From Paenibacillus sp. SC116 (lineage in GTDB: Bacteria > Bacillota > Bacilli > Paenibacillales > Paenibacillaceae): a DNA stretch of 64,000 nucleotides. The notes under the pieces are model-generated. The model did not search any database. It was given only the letters and a program-made list of their open reading frames with translations, and was not told the DNA's origin. The stretch is taken from positions 124,001-188,000 of the forward strand of contig NZ_JANIOF010000005.1 of the NCBI RefSeq assembly GCF_024733555.1, written 5' to 3'. Positions 36,152-45,200 of the stretch are shown here, one piece after another (position 1 is the first letter of the stretch; each line of letters opens with the position of its first letter). The position numbers were made by a program, and so were the translations under genes.

Positions 36152-37033
36152 TTAGAGAAGAGATAAAGCTGCTAGCGTAGCAAGAGGCAAAATGATCGGA
36201 TTGTAGCCATATCCATAAAAATAGGGGTTGTAGTAGGGATAGAAGCCTCCGCCGTAAAATGGCGGGCGTGGCCGGGGATAGTATCCGCCATGATAACCGT
36301 AGCCGCCACCATGATAGCCTCCTCCACCATGATAACCGCCTCCAAAACCGCCACCATGAGGTCTTGCGAGAGCGCGATAACAGGAGTCACAATAATAAGG
36401 AGTTGAATAAGTAGAGTAATCCTGTGACATTGTGTATGGATGAGACATACTTTCCCCATACTGGCCATATTCTCCACCCATTGATGCAGGTGATAAATGT
36501 ACATGCGTATCATCCACATGAGTAATTACACCTTGAAAAACTTGATTCTCACTTGTTTTTACTTGAACATGATGGTGCATATATTTTTTACATATATCCT
36601 TTATGTTTTCACCATCAGCAGCCAAACCACCGAATTCACCATTTGGCTTCCATGCGTTTTCACCTATCGCCTGTTGTACAACAGTTCCTTGCGGTGTTAC
36701 TGGATATGGTTGTGCATTCGGTAACATGGCCTGTTGAACCATAGGCTGCACATTTGCCATCGGTTGTATGTTAGGTACGGAATGCATCATAGCCTGCATA
36801 TTCGGCATTGGCATCGGTGGAACATTCGACATGGATTGCATCATCGATTGCATATTCGATTGCATATTAGGTACTGACTGCACATTCGGCATTGTCTGCA
36901 TAGGAACAAAATTAGGCTGAGTATTTTGAGGCGCAAAAGATGCACCATAGTTAGGAGTATTATTTCCTTCAAATCTCTTTTCCTGTTGAGCAGCTTGTTG
37001 TTTAGCCTGACTACCTTGCCTGTTATTATCCAT
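36152..37033 (-). CDS. low-complexity Met/Gln-rich protein with Sm-like core and Gly/Tyr-rich tail; possible spore coat protein
   Basis: 293 residues from the ATG at 37033, which has AGGAGG 5 bases upstream; the frame opening at 37075 has none. Not recognised as a named family. Residues 1-35 are Gln-rich; 35-115 are a Met/Pro/Asn/Gln-rich repeat with recurring PNxQxM units. Residues 125-170 (DICKKYMHHHVQV, then FQGVITHVDDTHVHL) look like a small Sm-type beta-barrel of the sort found in spore-coat or surface proteins. Two Cys follow (YYCDSCYRA). The tail is HGGG/YGY repeats, ending in the hydrophobic PIILPLATLAALSLL. It is monocistronic, behind a structured intergenic region. Spore surface function is inferred only. 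Confidence 0.7.
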   Translation of the reverse strand: MDNNRQGSQAKQQAAQQEKRFEGNNTPNYGASFAPQNTQPNFVPMQTMPNVQSVPNMQSNMQSMMQSMSNVPPMPMPNMQAMMHSVPNIQPMANVQPMVQQAMLPNAQPYPVTPQGTVVQQAIGENAWKPNGEFGGLAADGENIKDICKKYMHHHVQVKTSENQVFQGVITHVDDTHVHLSPASMGGEYGQYGESMSHPYTMSQDYSTYSTPYYCDSCYRALARPHGGGFGGGYHGGGGYHGGGYGYHGGYYPRPRPPFYGGGFYPYYNPYFYGYGYNPIILPLATLAALSLL

Positions 37034-37174
37034 AGTAACCTCCTTATTGACTAGCACAATCATGTAATGCTCCATGATATTCGCCTACGCCCAAGGTGGT
37101 GAGCGAATTACCAAAACAACAAGCAAATATTTATATACAATTCACGTACACTTGCAATAATTGCATAACAAAAA

Positions 37175-37293
37175 GACACCTCATCCTGCAGTTGCAGGCT
37201 GCGCATAAACGCTGTAAACATGTTGTTTCTACAAATGGAAGCGGTAGTAAACGTACTTGTGTAATGTAGAAGCAACAGGTTTACCGAGGTGTC
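37175..37293 (-). ncRNA. candidate structured RNA element (nested inverted repeats)
   Basis: Outer arms GACACCTC (37175-37182) and GAGGTGTC (37286-37293) are perfect complements. Within them lie a CCTGC/GCAGG hairpin (37184-37197) and a second inverted repeat with 20-base arms at 37214-37233 and 37265-37284 (18 of 20 positions complementary). On the minus strand the outer stem is followed by TTTTTG, which suggests a minus-strand RNA with terminator-like end. It lies between the sbcC terminator and the Met-rich gene. A coding function was not supported, and no known RNA family was recognised. Confidence 0.5.
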
Positions 37294-37315
37294 ATCCAAA
37301 GTAAAAATGTCGGTA

Positions 37316-37345
37316 ACTGTAATATAACAGTCGTTAGAAACTGTT
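37316..37345. repeat. mutually exclusive small hairpins
   Basis: AACAGT at 37326-37331 pairs perfectly with ACTGTT at 37340-37345, and ACTGT at 37316-37320 can pair instead with ACAGT at 37327-37331. The two hairpins share the same middle arm, so only one forms at a time. It lies directly beside the larger structured element. Confidence 0.4.
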
Positions 37346-37398
37346 ACTGTGATTTGCTTCACAATGTTTCTAATCAGAGGCTTTTTTATTTTCAAAAT

Positions 37399-37446
37399 AA
37401 AAAAAGAGCTATCCCGCCATCTTTAAAATGGCATATGGGATAACTC
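37399..37446 (-). terminator. intrinsic terminator of the repair operon
   Basis: GAGTTATCCC pairs with GGGATAGCTC, extended by GCCAT/ATGGC, followed on the minus strand by a run of T. It is just after the sbcC stop. Confidence 0.93.
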
Positions 37447-37457
37447 ATTACTCTGAA

Positions 37458-40400
37458 TTACAACGACTCTAATCCAATCCGCGAGCCTCTACCCGCCTGT
37501 TCAGCTGGTGTCACTACAAGCTTTCGCGGCAAACGCGCTCGAAGTTCAGGCACGTGGCTAATGACACCTACAGCTAGCTTATCATGATGCAGTTTCTCAA
37601 GTGCAGTTATAACCGTATCCAATAGTTCTGGATCCAGCGTACCGAAGCCTTCATCAAGGAAGAAAAATTGCAACGGATACATGCCTCTAAGCTGAATTTG
37701 TGCAGATAGCGCCAGCGCTAGGGCAAGAGAAGTCAGGAATGTTTCTCCACCCGACAAGGTAGAAACAGGTCTTCGAATTCCCCCATTCACATCATCTCGG
37801 ATAACAAACCCTCCGCCTGAATCAACTTCTAACGCGTATCTTTGCTTGGTTAGTAGCTTTAAACGTTCAGATGCAGCACGGCTGACTTGCATAAGCTGCT
37901 CCTCTGCAACGAACTCAACGAACGCATTACCACGGAATACTGTTTGAAGCTGCTGCAAGCGACTATGCCGTTCACGACCGCCGCTCATTTGCTCCTCTAA
38001 TTCCATCCACCGTGCATGCTTCACACGCAGCTGTTCCACATCGCGCTCCGCCTTCACACGCAATGCGAAAGCTGCTTCATCACGTTCTGCCGCCGACTGC
38101 CACTGCTGAACACATGCAGACCAATCTTCATCACCGATCTCTCGGCCTTGAAGCTGCTCTACGATTCGATTCATACGAATTTGAATGGTACGCTGCTCTT
38201 CTTCATAGGCCGCATACTCCTCAGCTATCTGCTGACGCTCCGCCTCTTCTAAACGACAAACAGCAACCTCATCTTGATTCGCAAATTTGGCTTGCTCTAG
38301 CTTTTGATGAAGCTGCTGCTGCACATCGCTAAGTCGAACCTCTGCACTGTTCGCAGCCTGCTGTGATAAGGCAAGCTGCTGCGCCGCTTCTGCCTCACGG
38401 CGTCTTGCCGTCTCAGCATGCTGCTGCGTTTGTTCTTCATGTTGACGAATGGCAAACAACTGCTGCTCGCTGGAATGAAGTTGAGTCGGTATTGGACCAA
38501 ACTCCAGCCAAGGAGCAAGTCTCGCATCGTATTCTGCCTTTATTCGCAATAAGCCTTGTTTGGCTGTTTCACTTTGTACGACCATAAGCTCTGCTTCACG
38601 ATGCAATTGCTGCTGCTGCTTAAGCTGGCCTTCCATTTCTTCAATGTACGCTACACTTTTCTCATAGCGCTGACGACTATCTTCAAGCTCACGATCTGCT
38701 TCTTGACGTACCTGCCAGTGCTCGTCTAGTGATTGCGGATCCCATTCAGGATACAGCTCCAGCCAAGACTGGTGCTTGTCCTTTAGTACCTGATTGGCCG
38801 CAGCGTTTTGTGCAGTTGTTTCATGATACGCTTGCTGTGAATTATTCAAACTCGAAACCGCCTGCTGTAAACTCCATAACTGTTCATCAATGGAACGAAG
38901 TAGGCTGTCTTTTTCTTGAACTAGATGATCAATTCGTGAAACCGCCTGAGCGGCACGCTGCTTCATTTCAGATAATTCATCTAATCTAGTGCTGTTAGCT
39001 TGCTGTGACTGGGTATCGGCCTGTGAGACTACAAGAGGCTCTAACTCTTCGTTCACTGCCATTCCCTCAAACATTAGCTTCGCCTGAGCGGCTGCTCCTT
39101 CTGTTTCTGCACTTAATGACGGCAACCAAGATGCAGCACGCTTATTCGTGTCTGCTAGACGATCACGCAGCTCTGTTCGCAACGAATAACAACGTTCAAG
39201 CGCACTCTCCACCGAAACAGCTATGGTACGCAGTTCCTCTAGCCATTGTTCGAAGTTCTCAACTTGCTCCTCTGCCTTTTGATATATCGCCTGCTGTTCT
39301 GAATAATTATGATTCAGCACCACATGTTCCTTCGATCCACAAACAGGACAAGATTCACCGGCCTGCAGCGTCTCCGCCAACTCAGCGGCCAACGCAGCCT
39401 TAGAAGCATTCCGCGCTTCGATTCGTGCCTGATCCAACTCTATCCGTATCTGTGCCGCAAACTGTTCAGCCCGCTGCTTCTCTGCCATCAACTCACGCTG
39501 CACTTCACCTACAGAAGTCAGCCATGTTGGCACCTGTTCGCTCCACGCAATAGTAAGTTCCATTTGCTCACGCATCACTGCATTCGAACGTTCAAGATGC
39601 TGCTTCGTATGGTCCATTTGGTTATCCAATTCAGCCATGCGACGCTCTGCTTCTGCTAACGTCGTCTTCGCCAGACGCGCCTCATGCATACGCTCTCTAA
39701 GCGCAGCTGGACAATCAAGCTCACGCATACGTTGTTTTAACTCGCCCTGCCGCACAACTGCTCGCTGCAGCAGTTGACTGATTCGAGTTATTTCCGTTTG
39801 AGCGTGAGTAGCCTTATCGGTAGATGCACAACCCTTTGCCTCATGTTCAGCTAGCTCGGCAGTCAATTGCTCCAACTCTTGATTGACCTGCACAGCCTGT
39901 TTCAACTGATCAATCCGTTGATGAAGCTCAGGTTCCTGCTGCTCACGTAGCGACTTAGCTTCGTTCCATGCTTGTTCTGCTGATAATCGTGTCGCTTGTT
40001 CTGTCTTAGCCTGCACTTCAGTACTGCTGAGCAGCTGTGTACTACGATCATGCTCTAGTTGCGCTCGCGCCGTTTCATGGATAGAAGGCATCACTTGCTC
40101 TGCCTCCAACGCACGCTGCAAACGCTGCTGCTGTTGCTGCATCCGCTCGGATTCCTGTTCTCCGCGCTTACGACGTTCCTCTAGTTGATCACGCTCAACT
40201 TGCATTTTACGGAGCTCATTCCATGCTTGATAGCGCTCCTCTGTCTGCTGTCGTTCAACCTTGGCTACCTCTGCAGCCTGTGCTGTCTCTATCATTACTG
40301 CTTCTGCCGCTTCCAAGGCTATAGCAGACGCATCTCCCAACCCTTGCTGCTCCGCCAAGCTGGTACGTATTTCACCTTCTGTATCCTTGAGTGATCGTGA

Positions 40401-40964
40401 CAGCTTGCCCGCCAACACATCACCATACCGTTCCAAAGAAAACAAACGTTGCAGCATTTGGCGACGCTCACTGCCCTTAAGCGAAAGGAATTCAGCAAAC
40501 TTGCCCTGCGGAAGTACAACCGCACGGGTAAAGTCATCCATCTTCAATCCGATATGTTCTTCGACGAGTCGGGTAACATCAGCAAGCTTGTCTGCTAAAA
40601 CTACATCACCTTCCGCTGTAATTTCAACAAATCGGCTAACGGAGTTACTTATGCTAATTTCATTGGAACGCTTAAATCTGCGCTCCACTCGGAAAGTCTT
40701 CGTCTCCTCCGCACTGCTCAATTGGAACGCAAAAGAAACCATCAATTGATTCTCAGCTTGGTTCATAATGCCTTGTGTCCCATTCGTCGCACGTTCCACT
40801 TTGCCATACAACGCAAGCGTTATCGCATCTAGAATCGTCGATTTACCACTGCCAGTTGGGCCGAAAATACCGAACAATCCGCTTTCGCACAGCGTTTCAA
40901 AGTCGATAACCTGCTCCTCCCGATAACTCTGGAGACCACTCAGTTTCAAAGTTAATGGCTTCAT
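37458..40964 (-). CDS. sbcC: exonuclease subunit SbcC (Rad50-like ATPase)
   Basis: 1168 residues. Walker A is GPTGSGKSTILDAI (35-48). Two long coiled-coil arms (Gln/Glu/Ala-rich) flank a zinc hook ESCPVCGSKEH (about 538-541). The signature STLSGGETFLTSLALALAL (about 1065-1083) and Walker B FFFLDEGFGTLD (about 1100) complete the ATPase. With SbcD it trims hairpins and protein-blocked DNA ends. The start overlaps the sbcD stop by 4 bases. It is the last gene of the addB-addA-sbcD-sbcC repair series. Confidence 0.97.
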   Translation of the reverse strand: MKPLTLKLSGLQSYREEQVIDFETLCESGLFGIFGPTGSGKSTILDAITLALYGKVERATNGTQGIMNQAENQLMVSFAFQLSSAEETKTFRVERRFKRSNEISISNSVSRFVEITAEGDVVLADKLADVTRLVEEHIGLKMDDFTRAVVLPQGKFAEFLSLKGSERRQMLQRLFSLERYGDVLAGKLSRSLKDTEGEIRTSLAEQQGLGDASAIALEAAEAVMIETAQAAEVAKVERQQTEERYQAWNELRKMQVERDQLEERRKRGEQESERMQQQQQRLQRALEAEQVMPSIHETARAQLEHDRSTQLLSSTEVQAKTEQATRLSAEQAWNEAKSLREQQEPELHQRIDQLKQAVQVNQELEQLTAELAEHEAKGCASTDKATHAQTEITRISQLLQRAVVRQGELKQRMRELDCPAALRERMHEARLAKTTLAEAERRMAELDNQMDHTKQHLERSNAVMREQMELTIAWSEQVPTWLTSVGEVQRELMAEKQRAEQFAAQIRIELDQARIEARNASKAALAAELAETLQAGESCPVCGSKEHVVLNHNYSEQQAIYQKAEEQVENFEQWLEELRTIAVSVESALERCYSLRTELRDRLADTNKRAASWLPSLSAETEGAAAQAKLMFEGMAVNEELEPLVVSQADTQSQQANSTRLDELSEMKQRAAQAVSRIDHLVQEKDSLLRSIDEQLWSLQQAVSSLNNSQQAYHETTAQNAAANQVLKDKHQSWLELYPEWDPQSLDEHWQVRQEADRELEDSRQRYEKSVAYIEEMEGQLKQQQQLHREAELMVVQSETAKQGLLRIKAEYDARLAPWLEFGPIPTQLHSSEQQLFAIRQHEEQTQQHAETARRREAEAAQQLALSQQAANSAEVRLSDVQQQLHQKLEQAKFANQDEVAVCRLEEAERQQIAEEYAAYEEEQRTIQIRMNRIVEQLQGREIGDEDWSACVQQWQSAAERDEAAFALRVKAERDVEQLRVKHARWMELEEQMSGGRERHSRLQQLQTVFRGNAFVEFVAEEQLMQVSRAASERLKLLTKQRYALEVDSGGGFVIRDDVNGGIRRPVSTLSGGETFLTSLALALALSAQIQLRGMYPLQFFFLDEGFGTLDPELLDTVITALEKLHHDKLAVGVISHVPELRARLPRKLVVTPAEQAGRGSRIGLESL

Positions 40965-42166
40965 CCAGCAGTCTCCTCCTCTACAGGTTCTTCATCGCCA
41001 ATCAATTCAAGGAACAGATCGACTAATGTATCATCAGGAGCTGCCCCGCCAGTTTGCCGTTCATAGAATCGTCTGAACAACTCATGAACGGGCAAAGCTG
41101 AACGTTGGCCTTCCTCTACGGCGATTGCTTCCATCTCCGGATAGATAGGACGAATATGCACAATACCAGCATGGGCACGTCGAATATGCTGAATTTGTTC
41201 CATCGTTAATGCTTCGGTTAAATGGACACTCACATCTAGCCACGCTTCAGCATCACGCCCTTCGTCAAGCCAATTACACAGCTCTGCATATCCGCCTTTT
41301 GCCTGCCAAGTAGACAACACTTTCCCCGATGTTAAATACTTTTCTTCAGGTGTAATTACTGAACCTGGAGCAGCATCGAATACGGTGACAGACTTCGTTT
41401 GTCCCGCTTCTGAGAAGCTGTAGGCTATGGGAGATCCACTGTAGCGGATAACCCCTTTTCCCTTAACCATCTGTGGTCGATGAAGATGCCCTAATGCAAC
41501 ATATTGAGCATGCAGTGATTCCTGCCCAAGTACCGGGTAAAAGGCATCTGGATGTACCGTATAAGCTCCTCCGACTTGAATCGGACGCTCCGACTCCGTT
41601 TCTTTGCCACCAAGTACATACAGATGGCTCATCATCAAATTAACCGTATCATCACGAAAAGCTGCTGTCTGCCTTGCAAACAATTGAGCTACCTTATCGC
41701 TATAAGCAGAACGAATTGCTTCTTCCTCATTATTTAGAGTTAGCAATTGCTTCAGTCTCGCTTCTGATGGATAAGGAAGCGCTGCGATAATCGCTTCTTC
41801 GTTCGTACGCGCAAGCTGAATACGAACCGCTTCATCAACGGGCTGACCTATCAACGTAATTCCTTGACGGCGCAGCAGTGAAGAAGCTGCAGCCAAACGA
41901 TCAGGATGATCATGGTTCCCCGATATAATAACAATGGGGCGTTTGCCTTGGTCAGACAAACATTCCATTGCCTCATAGAATAATTGCTCCGCGGCCGCTG
42001 GAGGATTGACGGTATCATATACATCCCCAGCCAATAAAATAACGTCGATCGCTTCTTCATTCACGATCTGTACGAGCTCATCGACGAAAGCTTCCTGCTC
42101 CCCCATCCGACTGCGTCCCTCAAGCGTCCGGCCAAAATGCCAATCCGCCGTATGCAACACCCGCAT
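40961..42166 (-). CDS. sbcD: exonuclease subunit SbcD (Mre11-like nuclease)
   Basis: 401 residues from the ATG at 42166, the typical MRVLHTADWHFGR start with AGGAGG 6 bases before it. Metal motifs: LHTADWH, LLAGDVYDT, ISGNHDHPDR and ALGHLHRPQ, the Mre11-type phosphoesterase set. SbcD is the nuclease of the SbcCD complex acting on hairpins and DNA-protein ends. It lies about 90 bases after addA. Confidence 0.97.
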   Translation of the reverse strand: MRVLHTADWHFGRTLEGRSRMGEQEAFVDELVQIVNEEAIDVILLAGDVYDTVNPPAAAEQLFYEAMECLSDQGKRPIVIISGNHDHPDRLAAASSLLRRQGITLIGQPVDEAVRIQLARTNEEAIIAALPYPSEARLKQLLTLNNEEEAIRSAYSDKVAQLFARQTAAFRDDTVNLMMSHLYVLGGKETESERPIQVGGAYTVHPDAFYPVLGQESLHAQYVALGHLHRPQMVKGKGVIRYSGSPIAYSFSEAGQTKSVTVFDAAPGSVITPEEKYLTSGKVLSTWQAKGGYAELCNWLDEGRDAEAWLDVSVHLTEALTMEQIQHIRRAHAGIVHIRPIYPEMEAIAVEEGQRSALPVHELFRRFYERQTGGAAPDDTLVDLFLELIGDEEPVEEETAG

Positions 42167-42257
42167 GTACATCCTCCTCTCCTTACATGTTACTTGCTTG
42201 GTTATATCATCTATCATCTAAACACATCGTCTGCGCTCAGGATTGCTTTACTGTAGG

Positions 42258-45200
42258 TTATAGTAATCTCGCTTCTTTGGCGTCGAAGAAATATAAGGCT
42301 TGCTTATGGACAGGACGCTTCCAAATTTGTTCTATCGCACGTGCATATAGATCTAGTTGGAAGCGATAATGCTCTGCCAGACCCTCTACACCACCCTGTT
42401 GACTACGCACACGGTCTGTCTTGTAATCAAGCAGTATCAGCTCATCATTGGATTGGAAAATACAATCAATAACACCTTGAACAAGCACAGTTTCCTCTTC
42501 CAATAGATTCGAATTATCCTTCGCTGCGAATGTGGAAGTCGCTACATAGCGAAGTCTTTCGCCAGTGTCTCCAGATGTAGACAACTCTATCGTGTACGCT
42601 TCTGCGGCCGTAAGCCCATAGGAGAACGGAAGCTCCCGCTGCACCCAATCTGCATGCAACAACCGTTGCCCAATGTCACTCTCAAAGAAGGCATATACAC
42701 TATCGACCTCAATCGCCTCTGCTTGTGTAGCAGTCATAATCTGACGCTCCTGCATGCCGATTAGCGTTTGCGTAATAATATCCGTGCTCATACTGCCGTT
42801 AAGCGGCAAATGCTGCATCAGCAAATGATACGCGGTTCCGCGTTCTGCTGGAGTCAGCCGTTTCTGCTCCATAAAGCGTGGACGACGCAAATGCAGTGTA
42901 TACGTTAAGTCAGATCCGTCTGCCGATCCTGATACTGAACCCGTTTTCTCGGGTAGCTCTTTCTCAACAGGCAGGCCATCTTCATCCGCAATATCCTCGT
43001 CCACTTCACTGCTATGAACCCAAGTAGAAGAAGGCAAATCATCCTGGGCAAATAGACGCTTCATCTCTGTAACAGACGTCTTCGCTGGAAGCATTTCTGC
43101 GAGTCGATAAGGATCTCTCCAACTAAGGCGTTCCGCAATCGTCTGCTCATGTTCTGAGCGTTCCGCCTCGATATGCTCATCCAAGGCAGCAATTCGTTCC
43201 AACAACGCGAGCTTATCGCTTACAGAGGAATTATCCGTCTCCAAGCTGGAAGTCAGTGCAAGGATCGAGGCAGGAATAAGCGTTAGCTTCCAATCTGATG
43301 GCTCGTCAATCATGCAGCTGCCATTGCGATTCGGTAAACCTGCCAACGTGCGCCATTCAGACGCGGCTTGATGGCGAATTAACGCTGGGCCGATCCAATC
43401 GATATAACTGCGGGCACGGGCTATCAAGTAATCAGGCAGCAGCAATGATTCCACATCAAGAGCTTCTCCCCACTGCGAAATCACTTTAGTCGCATCGTTT
43501 ACCGTGCCGATAAGAATCATCTTTTCTTTTGGTCGGGTCAAGGCAACATACAGCACACGCAGCTCCTCCGCCAACAACTCCAGCTTCATCTGACGGCGAA
43601 TAGCCAAATTGGCCAGCGTTGGATAAGTAACACGTGTTGATTCATCTACATATTTCGGTCCGAAGCCCATTTGCTTGTGCATAAGGAATGCAGCATTCAA
43701 ATCTTGCTGATTGAACATCTTCCCCATACCTGCAATAAACACAACAGGGAACTCAAGACCTTTACTTTTATGAATGGTCATAAGGCGGACGACATCTTCC
43801 TGCTCTCCCAGTGCTCGAGCTGTCCCTAAGTCTCCACCCGTTTCTTTCATCCTATCAATGAAACGAAGGAACGCGTATAGCCCCCGAACAGAAGAGCCCT
43901 CGTATTGACGCGCGCGATCGTACAAGGCCCGCAAGTTAGCCTGACGCTGTGTACCGCCTGCTAATCCTCCAACCCATTCGTAGTAACCCGTCTCACGATA
44001 AATACGCCAAATAAGCTCTGATAAGCTGCCTTGACGCGCTTCTTCACGCCAACGCTCCCATAAGGACATAAAATGCTGAACGCGATGTACATCTTCCTCT
44101 GCAAGCAGTGCTTCACCATCCCATTCGATTGGTTCCGTACCTGCTGATCCAGCTGCTAGCGTTAGTGCATCAAAATACGGCTTATTTTTCGCATACAGGC
44201 GAATTTGCGCCAATGATTCCGCGGAAAGCCCTACGATTGGGGAACGAAGCACACCCGCGAGCGGAATATCCTGATAAGGATTGTCTATGACCCGCAGCAA
44301 CGAAACGATAATTTCCACTTCCGTCGCCTGAAAGTATCCCGTATTAAACTCTGCATAAGCTGGAATACCTTCCAAGCGCAGCTCCTCAACCATTAATGGC
44401 GCCCATGATTGTGTCGCACGCAGCAATATGACGATATCACGGTAACTGATTGCCCTCATTCGTTTCAATTGCTTGTCGTACACCTGAGCAGGCTGCTCAC
44501 GCCCATCACCCATCATCATTCGTATCCGGGCAGCGATTGCTCTCGCTTCAATTCTTGCGGTCTCCAGCTCTGATGGATCGACTTCCTGTGTCGGCGGCTG
44601 TTCTGAATCAAGGGCATCTTCTTCATCCCCAGTATGAGACTCCGCGCCTCCACCTTTTTCAATTAGGACAAACTCTGGCTGAACATTATAGTCATAGTCA
44701 CTAGATGATGTAGATGCTGTATCCCCTTGAGCATCCAGCTCAGGATAATACATCGCACCACATACAAGCTCCGCATCCCGATCATAGCTAAGTTCTGCCA
44801 CATGCCGATTCATAAGTTGACGGAACAGCATATTAACTGCATCAACAACCTCGACTCGACTTCGGAAATTGCGTGCCAGATCAATGCGAGCTCCCTTTGG
44901 AGCACTCCCGTCCTGATCCACGAAATCACTCGAACGCTTCTTCTCTAATACCGCTTCTTCTTGTATTCTTTCTCGATCACTATGCATATCCAACTCGTCA
45001 TCATTGCGATCATAACGTACATAATGGTCGTATTTATTCATAAACAACGTTGGATCTGCCAAGCGGAATCGATAAATGCTCTGTTTTACATCGCCAACCA
45101 TAAAGCGATTGCCTTTATCTTGACGTGAAATTAAGTTCACGATGGCCTCTTGCACCATGTTCGTATCCTGATATTCATCCAGCAAAATTTCAGCAAACTG

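Noticed and set aside
37108-37395. 95-residue minus-strand ORF upstream of the Met-rich protein gene
   Set aside because: It has no SD, begins in the T-run of the sbcC terminator and runs straight through nested inverted repeats.
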